Of a stretch of DNA of 64,000 bases, positions 1 through 9,880 are shown one piece after another (the stretch's first letter is position 1; each line of letters starts with the position of its first letter). The notes beneath the pieces are model-generated. The model had not been told where the DNA came from, ran no database searches, and was given only the letters and a program-made list of their open reading frames with translations. The position numbers were made by a program, and so were the translations under genes. The stretch covers positions 1 to 64,000 of the forward strand of contig NZ_KQ958144.1 of assembly GCF_001546855.1 (NCBI RefSeq), given 5' to 3'. Source of the DNA: Megasphaera sp. MJR8396C (lineage in GTDB: Bacteria; Bacillota; Negativicutes; Veillonellales; Megasphaeraceae).

Positions 1-388
1 CGACAGCGCAGAAGCTGGCGACAACATCGGTGCACTTCTCCGTGGCGTTGACCGTAAAGAAATCGAACGCGGCCAGGTTCTCGCAAAACCGGGCACGATT
101 CATCCGCACACAAAATTCAAAGCTCAGGTTTACGTTTTGACGAAAGACGAAGGCGGCCGTCATACGCCGTTCTTCAATGGCTATCGCCCGCAGTTCTACT
201 TCCGTACAACGGACGTAACCGGCGTTATCCAGCTTCCGGAAGGCACTGAAATGTGCATGCCTGGCGACAACGTCAAAATGGACGTCGAACTGATCACTCC
301 GATTGCTATCGAAGCTGGTCTTCGCTTCGCTATTCGTGAAGGCGGCCGTACCGTAGGTGCTGGCGTCGTTTCCGAAATCGAAGGCTAA
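1..388 (+). CDS. tuf: Elongation factor Tu, 3' part
   Basis: The reading frame is open from the window edge and ends with TAA at 386-388. The visible 128 or so residues are the C-terminal half of EF-Tu: the segment with [45 protein letters not shown] and the terminal [10 protein letters not shown] are family hallmarks of beta-barrel domains 2 and 3. EF-Tu carries aminoacyl-tRNA to the ribosome as a GTP complex in the cytoplasm. The GTPase domain lies outside the window. It is followed by its own intrinsic terminator and then the S10 operon, which is the common str-to-S10 junction in Firmicutes. Confidence 0.97.
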   Translation, partial: DSAEAGDNIGALLRGVDRKEIERGQVLAKPGTIHPHTKFKAQVYVLTKDEGGRHTPFFNGYRPQFYFRTTDVTGVIQLPEGTEMCMPGDNVKMDVELITPIAIEAGLRFAIREGGRTVGAGVVSEIEG

Positions 389-424
389 AAATCACCTGCA
401 GCAGATGACCTCTGCTGTTATAAG

Positions 425-459
425 GACGAACTGTTACTTCGTAGCAGTTCGTCTTTTTC
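425..459 (+). terminator. Intrinsic terminator after tuf
   Basis: A GACGAACTG arm at 425-433 pairs with CAGTTCGTC at 445-453, followed by a T-rich tract. It separates the tuf transcript from the S10 superoperon. Confidence 0.88.
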
Positions 460-531
460 TTTAGCATGATGGAGATACATGAAAGGTATGTTAAATCGGT
501 CAGAAAATTTTTGAAATGCCTTGAAAAATCC

Positions 532-560
532 TTGCGTCATGCCCGCTTTTGTAGTAAACT
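532..560 (+). promoter_or_regulatory. Candidate promoter of the S10 superoperon
   Basis: TTGCGT (532-537) and TAAACT (555-560) are separated by exactly 17 bases. It lies in the 304-base gap between tuf and rpsJ, which otherwise holds the tuf terminator, an A/T-rich stretch (600-620) and an imperfect hairpin at 621-640 (a GCCCGC arm against GCGGGG). The roughly 125-base leader could host ribosomal-protein feedback control, but I recognise no known leader family in it. Confidence 0.55.
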
Positions 561-692
561 AGGTAGGTACGCGACAACAGGGAAATACTCTCTAAAACGC
601 GCTAAACTATGATATAAGATGTTGCCCGCAAAGCGGGGAAACTCTTATGGAGCAGTCTATTCAATGAAATAGACGTTAGGAGGAATTAAGTA

Positions 693-1004
693 ATGGCAAA
701 ACAGGAAAGAATTCGTATTCGCCTCAAAGCTTACGATCACAAAACGCTTGATCAGAGCGCGGCGAAAATCGTCGACACGGCGAAACGTACCGGTGCAATG
801 GTATCCGGACCGATTCCGCTTCCGACAGAAAAGAACATCTTCACGATTCTTCGTTCTCCCCATGTTAACAAAGACTCTCGTGAACAGTTCGAACTCCGTA
901 CGCACAAACGCTTGATCGATATCCTCGAAGCATCGAACAAAACCGTTGATGCCTTGACCCGTCTCGATCTGCCGGCTGGCGTAGACATCGAAATCAAATT
1001 ATAG
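693..1004 (+). CDS. rpsJ: 30S ribosomal protein S10
   Basis: The 103-residue product has the full S10 length and motifs such as [10 protein letters not shown] at the N-terminus, [25 protein letters not shown] split over the middle, and [12 protein letters not shown] at the end. S10 sits in the head of the small subunit and in bacteria also binds NusB in antitermination complexes. The ATG is preceded by AGGAGG. It is the first gene of the ribosomal superoperon, with rplC starting 14 bases downstream. Confidence 0.98.
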   Translation: MAKQERIRIRLKAYDHKTLDQSAAKIVDTAKRTGAMVSGPIPLPTEKNIFTILRSPHVNKDSREQFELRTHKRLIDILEASNKTVDALTRLDLPAGVDIEIKL

Positions 1005-1018
1005 GAGGAGGTGCGATT

Positions 1019-1657
1019 ATGTCTAAAGCTATTTTGGGTAAAAAATTAGGTATGACTCAGGTCTTCACCGAAGAAGGCGCAGTCGTCCCTGTAACCGTCG
1101 TCGAAGCTTCCCCGAACGTAGTTGTACGCGTCAAGACCGTTGATACGGACGGATACAACTCCATTCAGCTCGGCTATGGTGAAATCAAAGAAAAACATCT
1201 GACGAAACCCGTTAAGGGTCAATTCGACAAAGCAGGCGTAGCTCCTGTTAAGTATCTTCGCGAATTCCGTTTGACAGATACGCCGGAATATACGGCAGGC
1301 CAAACTCTGGCAGCTGATATTTTCGCAAGCGGCGATCTCGTCGACGTAATTGGCACCAGCAAAGGTAAAGGGTTTGCAGGTACTATCAAACGTCACGGTT
1401 TCCACCGCGGACCGATGGGTCACGGCTCTAAATCTCATCGTGAACCCGGTTCTCTCGGACCTATGACCAGTGGTGGCGGCGGTAAAGTCGTCAAGGGTAA
1501 AAAACTTCCTGGACAAATGGGTGGCAACCAGGCAACCGTTCTTCATCTTTCAATCGTTAAAGTCGATATGGACAAGAACCTGATCTTGGTTAAAGGCGGC
1601 ATCCCGGGCGCTAAAGGCAGCTTGGTTATGATTCGCGATACCGTAAAACCCCGCTAA
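1019..1657 (+). CDS. rplC: 50S ribosomal protein L3
   Basis: This 212-residue protein begins [15 protein letters not shown] and contains the highly conserved [22 protein letters not shown] segment followed by the glycine-rich loop region ([22 protein letters not shown], in two parts) that reaches toward the peptidyl transferase centre. L3 is an early-assembly 23S rRNA binder. ATG is preceded by GGAGGAGG. It lies second in the operon between rpsJ and rplD as in most bacteria. Length and motifs are normal. Confidence 0.98.
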   Translation: MSKAILGKKLGMTQVFTEEGAVVPVTVVEASPNVVVRVKTVDTDGYNSIQLGYGEIKEKHLTKPVKGQFDKAGVAPVKYLREFRLTDTPEYTAGQTLAADIFASGDLVDVIGTSKGKGFAGTIKRHGFHRGPMGHGSKSHREPGSLGPMTSGGGGKVVKGKKLPGQMGGNQATVLHLSIVKVDMDKNLILVKGGIPGAKGSLVMIRDTVKPR

Positions 1658-1688
1658 TAGTTGTCTACAGGAAGGAGGATAAAATATA

Positions 1689-2312
1689 ATGCCAAAAGTA
1701 AGCACGTATAATATTGCCGGTGCACAGACCGGTGAAATCGAATTGAACGATAGCGTATTTGGCGTTGAAGTGAACGAAGCCGTTATGCGTCAGGCCGTTC
1801 TCCGTCAGCTCGCCAACCAGCGCTTAGGCACACATTCCACCAAAACTCGCGGCCTCGTTCGCGGCGGTGGCAGAAAGCCTTGGAAACAGAAAGGAACCGG
1901 CCGGGCCCGTGTAGGCAGTAACCGCAGCCCGTTGTGGGTTGGTGGCGGTACCATTTGGGGTCCCCATCCGCGCTCTTACGAACAGAAAATGCCTCGTAAA
2001 GCTCGCCGTCTCGCTGTTAAATCCGCGTTAAGCGATAAAGTCAATACTAATGAATTGTTCGTCCTCGACGAAATCAATCTCGCAGCTCCGAAAACGAAAG
2101 AAGTTGTTACGCTCATCAATAACTTCAAATTCGCTGGTGAAAAAGTTCTGTTCATCACCGATAACGATGAAGTTGTAGAACGCTGCGCACGCAACATCAA
2201 AGGCGTTAAAGCCATTTCTACGACTGGCGTCAACATCTTTGATCTGCTCCACTACACGAAATTGTTCGTTACGAAGAGCGCTGTCGCTAAGATTGAGGAG
2301 GTGCTCGCATAA
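1689..2312 (+). CDS. rplD: 50S ribosomal protein L4
   Basis: The 207-residue product shows the L4 signature LGTHSTKTRGLVRGGGRKPW and KGTGRARVGSNRSPLW, the extended loop that lines the peptide exit tunnel. L4 binds 23S rRNA; in some bacteria it also represses its own operon, which cannot be judged here. Its stop codon shares one base with the rplW start (TAATG), indicating translational coupling. Confidence 0.98.
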   Translation: MPKVSTYNIAGAQTGEIELNDSVFGVEVNEAVMRQAVLRQLANQRLGTHSTKTRGLVRGGGRKPWKQKGTGRARVGSNRSPLWVGGGTIWGPHPRSYEQKMPRKARRLAVKSALSDKVNTNELFVLDEINLAAPKTKEVVTLINNFKFAGEKVLFITDNDEVVERCARNIKGVKAISTTGVNIFDLLHYTKLFVTKSAVAKIEEVLA

Positions 2313-2596
2313 TGAACATGCATGATCTCTTGTTAAAACCGGTCATCACCGAAAAAACGACGATGATGATGTCTGATGGCAAATATACATTTAAAGTACC
2401 GCTCCATGCTAACAAAGTTGAAATTCGTAAAGCTGTTGAAGCCATTTTCGGCGTCAAAGTTAAAAGCGTAGCAACACTTCGCACGATGGGTAAATTCAAG
2501 CGCATGGGCAAATACATCGGCAAGCGCCCGGATTACAAAAAAGCCATCGTAACCCTTCAGGAAGGCGAAACCATCGAATTCTTCGAAGGAGCTTAA
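2312..2596 (+). CDS. rplW: 50S ribosomal protein L23
   Basis: A 94-residue L23: LLLKPVITEKTTMMM at the N-terminus and RMGKYIGKRPDYKKAIVTL near the C-terminus. L23 lies at the exit of the polypeptide tunnel and is the docking site for trigger factor and SRP. Two in-frame ATGs (2312 and 2318) are possible starts; the first overlaps the rplD stop and has GGAGG about ten bases upstream. Confidence 0.97.
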   Translation: MNMHDLLLKPVITEKTTMMMSDGKYTFKVPLHANKVEIRKAVEAIFGVKVKSVATLRTMGKFKRMGKYIGKRPDYKKAIVTLQEGETIEFFEGA

Positions 2597-2626
2597 GCAT
2601 TTAACGAATAAGGAGGAGGCACTACA

Positions 2627-3454
2627 ATGGCCATTAAATCATTTAAACCGTACTCCGCTAGCCGCCGTTTCATGACTGTTTCGACATTCGAAGACATTAC
2701 GGCGTCTAAACCGGAAAAATCCTTATTGGTCAAAGTAACCAATAAGGGCGGTCGTAATAACAGCGGCCGTATGACTGTCCGTCACCAGGGCGGCGGTCAC
2801 AAACGCCGTTATCGTTTGATCGACTTCAAACGTATTAAAGACAATATCCCGGCAAAAGTTGCGACGATCGAATACGATCCGAACCGCTCTGCCAACATCG
2901 CCCTTCTGTTCTATGCAGACGGCGAAAAGAAATACATCATCGCTCCGAACGGCCTTAAGGTCGGCGACGTCGTTTACAGCGGCCCGGAATCGGATATCAA
3001 GATCGGCAACGCTTTGCCGCTCCAGAACATCCCCCTCGGTACTCTCGTACACAACGTTGAAATGAAAATCGGCAAGGGCGGCCAGATGGTTCGTTCTGCT
3101 GGTGAATCGGCACAGCTCATGGCTAAAGAAGGCAACTATGCACTTCTTCGTCTGCCGTCGGGCGAACTTCGTCAGGTACACATCCGCTGCCGCGCTACCA
3201 TCGGTGTCGTCAGCAACACGGACTATGAAAACATCACCATCGGTAAAGCCGGCCGTTCCCGCTGGTTGGGCGTTCGTCCGGGCAACCGTGGTGTCGTCAT
3301 GAACCCGTGCGACCATCCTCATGGCGGTGGTGAAGGTAAGGCTCCTGTTGGTCGTAAACGCCCGGTTACTCCTTGGGGTAAACCTGCTTATGGCGTCAAG
3401 ACTCGCGACTCTAAAAAAGCTTCCAATAAGTTTATTGTGAAGAGACGTAAATAA
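2627..3454 (+). CDS. rplB: 50S ribosomal protein L2
   Basis: This 275-residue protein has the universally conserved L2 features: the [20 protein letters not shown] region near residues 45-65 and the C-terminal HPHGGGEGK loop containing the histidine near the peptidyl transferase centre, then [14 protein letters not shown]2 is required for subunit joining and peptidyl transferase structure. ATG follows a strong AGGAGGAGG site. Next gene is rpsS, 24 bases downstream. Confidence 0.98.
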   Translation: MAIKSFKPYSASRRFMTVSTFEDITASKPEKSLLVKVTNKGGRNNSGRMTVRHQGGGHKRRYRLIDFKRIKDNIPAKVATIEYDPNRSANIALLFYADGEKKYIIAPNGLKVGDVVYSGPESDIKIGNALPLQNIPLGTLVHNVEMKIGKGGQMVRSAGESAQLMAKEGNYALLRLPSGELRQVHIRCRATIGVVSNTDYENITIGKAGRSRWLGVRPGNRGVVMNPCDHPHGGGEGKAPVGRKRPVTPWGKPAYGVKTRDSKKASNKFIVKRRK

Positions 3455-3478
3455 GTGTTGAGGAAAGGAGATAACTAA

Positions 3479-3754
3479 GTGTCCAGATCCATTAAAAAGG
3501 GCCCATTCGTAGCACATCATCTCTTGAAGAAAATCGACGCTATGAACGAAGCCAACGAAAAGAAAGTCATCAAAACCTGGTCCCGTGCATCGATGATCCT
3601 GCCGAACTTCGTCGGCCACACGATTGCTGTTCACGACGGCCGGAAACATGTACCTGTCTATATCACGGAAGATATGGTAGGTCATAAATTAGGCGAATTT
3701 GCACCGACTCGTACATTCAAGGGTCATGCTAAAGCCGAAAAAGTAACTCGATAA
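3479..3754 (+). CDS. rpsS: 30S ribosomal protein S19
   Basis: The 91-residue product starts at GTG (3479) after AAAGGAGATA. The sequence [37 protein letters not shown] and [16 protein letters not shown] are the S19 hallmarks. S19 pairs with S13 in the head of the small subunit. Its position between rplB and rplV is standard. Confidence 0.97.
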   Translation: MSRSIKKGPFVAHHLLKKIDAMNEANEKKVIKTWSRASMILPNFVGHTIAVHDGRKHVPVYITEDMVGHKLGEFAPTRTFKGHAKAEKVTR

Positions 3755-3770
3755 GAAGGGGGTAACATAA

Positions 3771-4106
3771 ATGGCAGTAAAAGCTGTTACGAAACACATT
3801 CGCATTGCTCCCCGTAAAATTCGGATTGTAGCTGACTTGGTTCGGGGTAAAAACGTCGGCGAAGCTATCTCTATCTTGAAATTCACTCCGAAAGTGGGTT
3901 CTCGTGTAGTTGAAAAGACTTTGCGCAGTGCCGTTGCTAATGCGGAACACAATAACGATATGGACGTTGCAAAATTGTTCATTTCTGAAATTTTTGTTGA
4001 CCAGGATTCCACGATGAAACGTATTCATCCGCGCAGCCGTGGACAGGCTTTCAAAATTCTCAAACATTCCAGTCATTTGACGGTTGTTGTTGACGAAAAA
4101 GCATAA
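3771..4106 (+). CDS. rplV: 50S ribosomal protein L22
   Basis: A 111-residue L22 with the typical [18 protein letters not shown] start region and the C-terminal [15 protein letters not shown] beta-hairpin, the part that lines the exit tunnel and is altered in some macrolide-resistant strains. Nothing unusual is seen in that loop. It follows rpsS by 16 bases and precedes rpsC by 13. Confidence 0.97.
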   Translation: MAVKAVTKHIRIAPRKIRIVADLVRGKNVGEAISILKFTPKVGSRVVEKTLRSAVANAEHNNDMDVAKLFISEIFVDQDSTMKRIHPRSRGQAFKILKHSSHLTVVVDEKA

Positions 4107-4119
4107 GGAGGGAAATGTA

Positions 4120-4788
4120 GTGGGTCAGAAAGTTAATGCCCATGGATTCCGCGTCGGCGTTTCCAAACCATGGGACGCAAAATGGTATGCAGAAAAAGAT
4201 TACGCTGCACTCTTAAATGAAGACGTTAAGATCCGTGAATTCTTAAAGAAACAGTTATACATTGCAGGGGTTTCCCGCATTGAAATCGAACGCTCTGCAA
4301 AACGCATCAAATTGGTTATCCATACTGCTAAACCGGGCATGGTCATCGGCCGTGGCGGCGCAGGTATTGAAGATATTAAAAAAGCGTTGAAAGCCTTCAC
4401 GACGAAGACCGTCGACGTAAACATTGCTGAAATCAAACAGGCCGAAATGGATGCAACCTTGGTTGCTGAAAACGTTGCCAGCCAGCTCGAACGCCGTATC
4501 GGCTTCCGCCGCGCTATGAAACAGTGCGTTGGCCGTACGATGCGTATGGGTGCTAAGGGTATCAAGATCATGTGCTCCGGCCGTCTTGGCGGTGCTGAAA
4601 TCGCTCGTAGCGAAAGCCTCCGCGATGGTTCCATCCCCTTGCACACGCTCCGCGCTGACATCGACTATGGCTTTGCTGAAGCTCATACGACGTATGGCTG
4701 CATCGGCATTAAATGCTGGATTTACAAAGGTGAAATCCTCCCGGAAGCCAAAAAAGCTCCGAAAAAGCACGAAGGGAGTGAAGCGTAA
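4120..4788 (+). CDS. rpsC: 30S ribosomal protein S3
   Basis: I place the start at GTG 4120, which gives [14 protein letters not shown], the usual S3 N-terminus, with GGAGGG about eight bases upstream; an in-frame ATG farther up (4084) lies inside rplV and is not supported. The 222-residue product contains the KH domain motif [14 protein letters not shown] and the conserved [13 protein letters not shown] segment. S3 forms part of the mRNA entry channel. Its TAA shares a base with the rplP ATG. Confidence 0.96.
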   Translation: MGQKVNAHGFRVGVSKPWDAKWYAEKDYAALLNEDVKIREFLKKQLYIAGVSRIEIERSAKRIKLVIHTAKPGMVIGRGGAGIEDIKKALKAFTTKTVDVNIAEIKQAEMDATLVAENVASQLERRIGFRRAMKQCVGRTMRMGAKGIKIMCSGRLGGAEIARSESLRDGSIPLHTLRADIDYGFAEAHTTYGCIGIKCWIYKGEILPEAKKAPKKHEGSEA

Positions 4789-5213
4789 TGTTAATTCCAA
4801 AACGTGTCAAATATCGTAAACAGTTCCGTGGCCGTATGAAAGGCCAGGCACATCGTGGTAATAAAGTCGCTCATGGTGAATATGGTCTCGTCGCTCTCGA
4901 ACCGTCGTGGATTACGAACCGTCAGATCGAAGCTGCCCGTATCGCTATGACACGTTACATCAAACGTGGCGGTAAGGTTTGGATCAAGATTTTCCCGGAC
5001 AAACCGGTTACGGCAAAACCGGCTGGTACTCGTATGGGTTCCGGTAAAGGTGCTCCGGAATACTGGGTTGCTGTTGCAAAACCGGGCCGCGTACTCTTTG
5101 AAATGGGTGGTGTTAGCGTAGAAGTTGCTCGTGAAGCAATGCGTCTCGCCGGCCATAAGCTGCCGATTAAAACGAAGTTTGTTGTTAAAGGTCAGGAATT
5201 AGGTGGTGAATAA
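4788..5213 (+). CDS. rplP: 50S ribosomal protein L16
   Basis: The 141-residue protein opens [19 protein letters not shown] and carries the L16 signatures [25 protein letters not shown] (in two stretches) and [18 protein letters not shown]16 contacts the A-site tRNA elbow. It overlaps rpsC by one base and is followed at once by rpmC, so rpsC-rplP-rpmC are tightly coupled. Confidence 0.98.
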   Translation: MLIPKRVKYRKQFRGRMKGQAHRGNKVAHGEYGLVALEPSWITNRQIEAARIAMTRYIKRGGKVWIKIFPDKPVTAKPAGTRMGSGKGAPEYWVAVAKPGRVLFEMGGVSVEVAREAMRLAGHKLPIKTKFVVKGQELGGE

Positions 5214-5214
5214 A

Positions 5215-5415
5215 ATGAAGGTTAAAGAAATCCGTGCGCTGAGCGCTGCCGAAATGGATGAAAAAGTGGTTAGCCTGAAAGAAGAATTGTTTAACCTCCG
5301 TTTTCAACATGCGACCGGCCAATTAGAAAATCCAATGCGTATCCGCGAAGTTAAAAAGACAATCGCTCGCATCAAAACGGTACAGCGTGAAGCAGAACTG
5401 AAAGCGCAGGCGTAA
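5215..5415 (+). CDS. rpmC: 50S ribosomal protein L29
   Basis: A 66-residue L29: [14 protein letters not shown] followed by [19 protein letters not shown] and the helical tail [15 protein letters not shown] use ATG 5215, one base after the rplP stop, rather than an in-frame GTG at 5203 inside rplP. L29 lies next to L23 at the tunnel exit. Confidence 0.96.
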   Translation: MKVKEIRALSAAEMDEKVVSLKEELFNLRFQHATGQLENPMRIREVKKTIARIKTVQREAELKAQA

Positions 5416-5457
5416 GAACGTCCATAATTGGAATCTAAAAGGAGGTCACAAGCACAG

Positions 5458-5712
5458 ATGGAAAGAAATGAACGTAAAATTCGCGTAGGTAAAGTAGTCA
5501 GCGATAAGATGGACAAAACAATTGTCGTTGCTGTAGAATATAAGACGCAGCATAAGCTGTATAAAAAGCCGATCATCTCGACGGTTAAATTTAAAGCCCA
5601 CGATGAAAACAACGAATGCCACATTGGCGACGTCGTTCGTATTGAAGAAACCCGTCCGCTGTCCAAACAGAAACACTGGAGAGTCGTGACGATCGTAGAA
5701 AAAGCTAAATAA
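5458..5712 (+). CDS. rpsQ: 30S ribosomal protein S17
   Basis: The start is taken at ATG 5458 ([21 protein letters not shown]), which gives 84 residues and has AAGGAGG at a good distance; an upstream in-frame start would place that site inside the gene. [20 protein letters not shown] and [15 protein letters not shown] are typical of S17, an OB-fold primary 16S rRNA binder. Confidence 0.96.
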   Translation: MERNERKIRVGKVVSDKMDKTIVVAVEYKTQHKLYKKPIISTVKFKAHDENNECHIGDVVRIEETRPLSKQKHWRVVTIVEKAK

Positions 5713-5737
5713 GCTTCATTAATTAGGAGGTTAAGCC

Positions 5738-6109
5738 ATGATTCAGCAAGAAACTATGTTGAATGTTGCCGACAATACTGGTGCCAAGAAGATTTTGTGC
5801 ATCCAGGTCATGGGTGGCTCGTATCGTAAATATGGCAACATTGGTGATATCATTACAGCATCTGTTAAAGATGCATCACCCGGTGGCGTTGTCAAGAAGG
5901 GCGATGTAGTCAAAGCTGTTATCGTCCGTTCTAAGAAGGGTTTGCGTCGTGCTGACGGTTCCTATATCCGTTTCGACGAAAACGCCGCTGTCGTAATCAA
6001 CAACAATGATAAAAGTCCGAAAGGTACTCGTATTTTTGGGCCCGTTGCCAGAGAATTGCGTGAAAAAGATTTCATGAAGATTATCTCCCTGGCTCCGGAA
6101 GTATTATAA
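5738..6109 (+). CDS. rplN: 50S ribosomal protein L14
   Basis: A 123-residue L14 with [18 protein letters not shown] at the start, [15 protein letters not shown] in the middle and [19 protein letters not shown] at the end, all nearly invariant in the family. L14 forms an intersubunit bridge and is the docking site for RsfS. Position between rpsQ and rplX is standard. Confidence 0.98.
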   Translation: MIQQETMLNVADNTGAKKILCIQVMGGSYRKYGNIGDIITASVKDASPGGVVKKGDVVKAVIVRSKKGLRRADGSYIRFDENAAVVINNNDKSPKGTRIFGPVARELREKDFMKIISLAPEVL

Positions 6110-6125
6110 GGAGGGGGTGTTCTCA

Positions 6126-6443
6126 ATGGGTAAAATGCATGTAAAAACAGGCGATACGGTCATTGTCATTGCCGGTAAAGAAAAAGGCAAAAAGGGTAAG
6201 GTTATCGCAACGTATCCGAAAAGAGACCGCGTCGTAGTTGAAGGCCTTAACATGGTTAAGCGCCACACGAAACCGAGTCAGAACAATCCTCAAGGCGGCA
6301 TTATCACCAAGGAAGCAGCGATTCATGTTTCCAACGTAATGCTCGTAGATCCTGAAAGCGGCAAACCGACTCGTGTCAAAATGGTCCAGCAGGCCGATGG
6401 CACTAAAGTTCGTACAGCCGTAAAGAGCGGTAAAGCTATCTAA
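6126..6443 (+). CDS. rplX: 50S ribosomal protein L24
   Basis: I choose ATG 6126 ([21 protein letters not shown]), giving 105 residues; GTG 6117 is in frame but sits on the GGAGGGGG ribosome binding site. The KOW motif ([15 protein letters not shown]) is at residues 12-28, and [15 protein letters not shown] is the conserved middle. L24 is an assembly initiator on 23S rRNA. Confidence 0.96.
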   Translation: MGKMHVKTGDTVIVIAGKEKGKKGKVIATYPKRDRVVVEGLNMVKRHTKPSQNNPQGGIITKEAAIHVSNVMLVDPESGKPTRVKMVQQADGTKVRTAVKSGKAI

Positions 6444-6464
6444 TAAGAAGGGAGGCCCTTGAGA

Positions 6465-7004
6465 GTGTCCAGATTAAAAGACAAATACCTTTCCGAAGTT
6501 GTGAAGGGTTTACAGGAAAAATACAGTTATAAAAATGTAATGCAGATTCCGAAGGTTACCAAAGTGGTTATCAACATGGCCGTTGGCGAAGCTGTTACCA
6601 ACTCCAAAGCCTTGGATGCTGCTGTTAGCGATATGACCATCATTTCTGGTCAGAAACCGATCATCACGAAAGCTAAGAAATCCATCGCAGCTTTCAAAAT
6701 CCGTGAAGGCATGAACCTTGGCTGCAAAGTTACGCTGCGCGGTGAACGCATGTATGAGTTCCTCGACAAACTGATGAACTTGACCCTGCCCCGTGTCCGT
6801 GACTTCCATGGTGTCAGTGCAACCGGCTTCGATGGCCGCGGCAACTATACCCTCGGCCTGAAAGAACAGCTTATCTTCCCGGAAATCGAATATGATAAGG
6901 TTGATAAAGCTCGCGGCATGGATATCACCATCGTTACGACGGCTGCGACCGACGAAGAAGGTCGCGACATGTTGAAACTGATGGGCATGCCTTTTGAAAA
7001 GTAA
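6465..7004 (+). CDS. rplE: 50S ribosomal protein L5
   Basis: From GTG 6465 the product is 179 residues ([20 protein letters not shown]), the usual length of Firmicute L5; a TTG at 6459 adds two residues and is too close to GGGAGG. Motifs include [35 protein letters not shown] and [20 protein letters not shown]5 binds 5S rRNA and contacts S13 across the subunit interface. Confidence 0.95.
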   Translation: MSRLKDKYLSEVVKGLQEKYSYKNVMQIPKVTKVVINMAVGEAVTNSKALDAAVSDMTIISGQKPIITKAKKSIAAFKIREGMNLGCKVTLRGERMYEFLDKLMNLTLPRVRDFHGVSATGFDGRGNYTLGLKEQLIFPEIEYDKVDKARGMDITIVTTAATDEEGRDMLKLMGMPFEK

Positions 7005-7022
7005 TAGAGGAGGATAACATAC

Positions 7023-7292
7023 ATGGCAAAGAAATCGATGCTTGAACGTGAAAAGAAACGTGAAAAATTAGTTGCCAAATACGCTAAGCTCCGCGCTGAA
7101 CTCAAAGCAAAGGGCGACTATGAAGCACTTTCTCAGCTGCCGGCTAACGCATCTCCGGTTCGTCTGCACAATCGCTGCAAAATAACCGGCCGTCCTCACG
7201 GTTATATGCGTAAATTTGGCATCTGCCGCATCACATTCCGTGAACTGGCTTATAAAGGTCAGATCCCTGGCGTTAAAAAGGCCAGCTGGTAA
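7023..7292 (+). CDS. rpsN: 30S ribosomal protein S14, zinc-free long form
   Basis: The 89-residue protein is the long, zinc-independent (C-minus) S14: [31 protein letters not shown] and [19 protein letters not shown] are clear. It lacks the two CxxC pairs of the 61-residue zinc form that is found at this operon position in Bacillus. S14 sits in the head of the small subunit. A second S14 paralogue elsewhere in the genome cannot be excluded. Confidence 0.97.
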   Translation: MAKKSMLEREKKREKLVAKYAKLRAELKAKGDYEALSQLPANASPVRLHNRCKITGRPHGYMRKFGICRITFRELAYKGQIPGVKKASW

Positions 7293-7323
7293 CACGTATT
7301 CCATGGAGGGAGGTTTTTAGATT

Positions 7324-7716
7324 ATGGCAATGACCGATCCGATTGCGGATATGCTCACAAGAATCCGTAATGCTAACTCGGCATATCACGAAAAAGTAGA
7401 AATCCCTGCTTCGAAGATTAAAGCAGCAATGCTCGACATCCTCAAAGAAGAAGGTTTCGTCAAAAACTACGAATCCGTAAACGAAGGCAAAACGCTGAAA
7501 GTTACGTTGAAATATGGTTCTAATAAAGAAAAAGTAATTACCGGCATCAAGAGAATTTCCAAACCGGGCCTGCGCGTATACGCTGGCAAAGAAGAACTCC
7601 CGCGCGTTCTCGGTGGTTTGGGGATCGCTGTAATTTCTACGTCTCAAGGCGTTATGAGCGACAAACAGGCTCGTAAACTCGGCTTGGGCGGCGAAGTTCT
7701 CGCTTACGTCTGGTAA
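7324..7716 (+). CDS. rpsH: 30S ribosomal protein S8
   Basis: A 130-residue S8: [27 protein letters not shown] (in two parts) at the N-terminus, [18 protein letters not shown] in the middle, and the invariant [22 protein letters not shown] at the C-terminus. S8 is a central primary binder of 16S rRNA. ATG follows GGAGGGAGG. Confidence 0.98.
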   Translation: MAMTDPIADMLTRIRNANSAYHEKVEIPASKIKAAMLDILKEEGFVKNYESVNEGKTLKVTLKYGSNKEKVITGIKRISKPGLRVYAGKEELPRVLGGLGIAVISTSQGVMSDKQARKLGLGGEVLAYVW

Positions 7717-7733
7717 AATTTGGAGGTGTCAAT

Positions 7734-8276
7734 ATGTCCCGAGTAGGTAGAATGCCTATTGATATTCCGGCAGGCGTAAATGTAAACCTCGATGGCCACG
7801 TAATTACCGTAAAAGGCCCGAAAGGCGAACTCACACGTACGCTTCACCAGGATATGAAAGTCACAATTAATGACAACGTTATCACTGTAGAACGTCCGTC
7901 TGACGATAAAAATCACCGTGCACTGCACGGCCTCACCCGCGCACTCGTAGCCAACATGGTCAAAGGTGTTTCGGAAGGCTTCAAAAAAGAATTGGAAATC
8001 GTTGGTGTTGGTTACAGAGCTCAGATGAAAGGCAAGAAACTCGCCTTGACCCTTGGTTTCTCCCATCCCCTCGAACTCGACGCTCCGGCTGGTGTTACCA
8101 TCGAATGCCCGAGTGCAACGCAGATCCACATTTCCGGTGCAGACAACGAAGTTGTCGGTGAATTCGCTGCTAAAGTTCGCGGCTACCGTCTCCCTGAACC
8201 GTATAAGGGCAAAGGTATCCGTTATGTTGGCGAACATGTCCGTCGTAAAGCCGGTAAAGCTGGTACTAAGAAATAA
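7734..8276 (+). CDS. rplF: 50S ribosomal protein L6
   Basis: The 180-residue product has the duplicated L6 fold with [14 protein letters not shown] at the start and [22 protein letters not shown] at the end, the C-terminal signature that contacts the sarcin-ricin loop region. ATG lies 17 bases after the rpsH stop with a GGAGGTG site. Confidence 0.98.
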   Translation: MSRVGRMPIDIPAGVNVNLDGHVITVKGPKGELTRTLHQDMKVTINDNVITVERPSDDKNHRALHGLTRALVANMVKGVSEGFKKELEIVGVGYRAQMKGKKLALTLGFSHPLELDAPAGVTIECPSATQIHISGADNEVVGEFAAKVRGYRLPEPYKGKGIRYVGEHVRRKAGKAGTKK

Positions 8277-8302
8277 CATTTAATTAGAAAGGAGTGAATT
8301 CC

Positions 8303-8665
8303 TTGAATAAGAGTAAAAACACAATCCGTTTGAAACGGCATTGGCGTTTACGCAAGAACATCAACGGCACGGCAGAACGTCCGCGTCTCAACGTTTTCCG
8401 CAGCCTTAACAATATCTATGCCCAGGTCATCGATGACGTCAACGGCGTAACCTTGGTCTCTGCAAGCTCTTTGGACAAAGAACTGAAAGATCAGAACGTC
8501 ACCGGCGGCAACGCTGAAGGCGCAAAATTAGTAGGTGCTTTGGTTGCCAAACGCGCTGTTGAAAAAGGTATTACGACCGTCGTTTTCGACCGTGGCGGTT
8601 ACATCTATCACGGCCGTGTCGCAGCTCTCGCAGAAGCAGCTCGTGAAGCTGGCTTGAAATTCTAA
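8303..8665 (+). CDS. rplR: 50S ribosomal protein L18
   Basis: I set the start at TTG 8303 ([20 protein letters not shown]), about ten bases after AAAGGAG, giving 120 residues; the in-frame GTG at 8294 touches the ribosome binding site. Conserved parts are [20 protein letters not shown] and [27 protein letters not shown]18 binds 5S rRNA together with L5 and L25. Confidence 0.95.
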   Translation: MNKSKNTIRLKRHWRLRKNINGTAERPRLNVFRSLNNIYAQVIDDVNGVTLVSASSLDKELKDQNVTGGNAEGAKLVGALVAKRAVEKGITTVVFDRGGYIYHGRVAALAEAAREAGLKF

Positions 8666-8683
8666 TCAAGGAGGAAATAACAC

Positions 8684-9184
8684 ATGGCAAAAGTTGACCA
8701 TGCAGGTCTCGAATTACAGGAAAATGTAGTATTCATCAACCGTGTTGCTAAGGTAGTTAAAGGCGGCCGCCGTTTTTCCTTCAGTGCCCTCGTTGTTGTC
8801 GGTGACGGCAATGGCCGTGTTGGCGCAGGTTTAGGCAAAGCCGGTGAAGTTCCTGAAGCAATCCGCAAAGGCGTTGAAGACGCTAAGAAACATATGATTT
8901 CCGTTCCGTTGAAAAACGGTTCCATTCCCCATAAAGTTACGGGTATTTTCGGCGCAGGCCAGGTATTCCTGAAACCGGCTGCTGAAGGTACTGGCGTTAT
9001 TGCCGGCGGCCCGGTTCGTGCCGTATTGGAACTGGCTGGCGTCCGCAACATCCTCACCAAATCGATCGGTTCTTCCAACCCGAACAACATGGTTCAGGCT
9101 ACGCTCGAAGGTTTGAGCAGCTTGAAGGATGTCAATAAAGTTGCTGAACTCCGTGGCAAAACTGTAGAAGAAATTTACGGTTAA
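8684..9184 (+). CDS. rpsE: 30S ribosomal protein S5
   Basis: A 166-residue S5 with [21 protein letters not shown], the [21 protein letters not shown] double-stranded-RNA-binding segment, and the C-terminal half with [25 protein letters not shown]5 controls decoding fidelity at the mRNA entry tunnel. Spacing to rpmD is 18 bases. Confidence 0.98.
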   Translation: MAKVDHAGLELQENVVFINRVAKVVKGGRRFSFSALVVVGDGNGRVGAGLGKAGEVPEAIRKGVEDAKKHMISVPLKNGSIPHKVTGIFGAGQVFLKPAAEGTGVIAGGPVRAVLELAGVRNILTKSIGSSNPNNMVQATLEGLSSLKDVNKVAELRGKTVEEIYG

Positions 9185-9202
9185 TAAGGAGGATATAACA
9201 AG

Positions 9203-9382
9203 ATGGCTCAGGTTAAAGTTACACTCGTAAAGAGTTTGGCTGGCCGTCCTGGCGATCAGCGTGCAACCATCGTTGCTCTCGGTCTCCACAAGACGAACTC
9301 CAGCGTAGTAAAGGAAGTAACTCCCCAGATCAAAGGGATGCTTCACAAAGTAGAACACTTGGTAAAAGTAGAAGAAATTTAA
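9203..9382 (+). CDS. rpmD: 50S ribosomal protein L30
   Basis: A short 59-codon gene read directly from the sequence: [37 protein letters not shown] and a C-terminus ending in KVEEI. ATG 9203 follows AAGGAGGAT. The [18 protein letters not shown] region is the L30 signature. It sits between rpsE and rplO as in most bacterial spc operons. Confidence 0.96.
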   Translation: MAQVKVTLVKSLAGRPGDQRATIVALGLHKTNSSVVKEVTPQIKGMLHKVEHLVKVEEI

Positions 9383-9403
9383 TATAGAAGGAGGTGCGCT
9401 GAA

Positions 9404-9868
9404 TTGAAACTTCATGAAATGAGTATTGTTCCTGGTTCCAAGAAAAAACGTAACCGCGTCGGCCGTGGTATCGGTTCCGGTAACGGCAAAACTGCCGGTA
9501 AAGGTATGAAAGGTCAGCTTTCTCGTAGCGGCGGCGGTAAGCGCCCGGGCTTCGAAGGTGGCCAGATGCCGCTGTATCGTTTGCTCCCGAAACGTGGTTT
9601 TACCAATATTTGGGGTAAAGAATATGCAGAAGTCAATGTTTCTGTACTCAACCGCTTTGAAGACGGCACGACTGTCGATCCCGTTGCTTTAGTCGAAGCT
9701 GGCATCGTTAAAAATGTCCGCGATGGCATCCGCATCCTCGGCAATGGCGAACTCGAAAAGAAACTGACCGTCGTAGCCAATGGTTTCACGAAATCTGCTA
9801 AAGAAAAGATTGAAGCTGCAGGTGGTAAGGTTGTAGTACCGGGAGAAGAACCGGTAGCAGAACAGTAG
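9404..9868 (+). CDS. rplO: 50S ribosomal protein L15
   Basis: The 154-residue L15 starts at TTG 9404 after [47 protein letters not shown] and [25 protein letters not shown] (two stretches) are the classical glycine- and basic-rich L15 N-terminus. L15 is a late assembly protein of the large subunit. Confidence 0.97.
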   Translation: MKLHEMSIVPGSKKKRNRVGRGIGSGNGKTAGKGMKGQLSRSGGGKRPGFEGGQMPLYRLLPKRGFTNIWGKEYAEVNVSVLNRFEDGTTVDPVALVEAGIVKNVRDGIRILGNGELEKKLTVVANGFTKSAKEKIEAAGGKVVVPGEEPVAEQ

Positions 9869-9880
9869 GGGTGATTTGCG

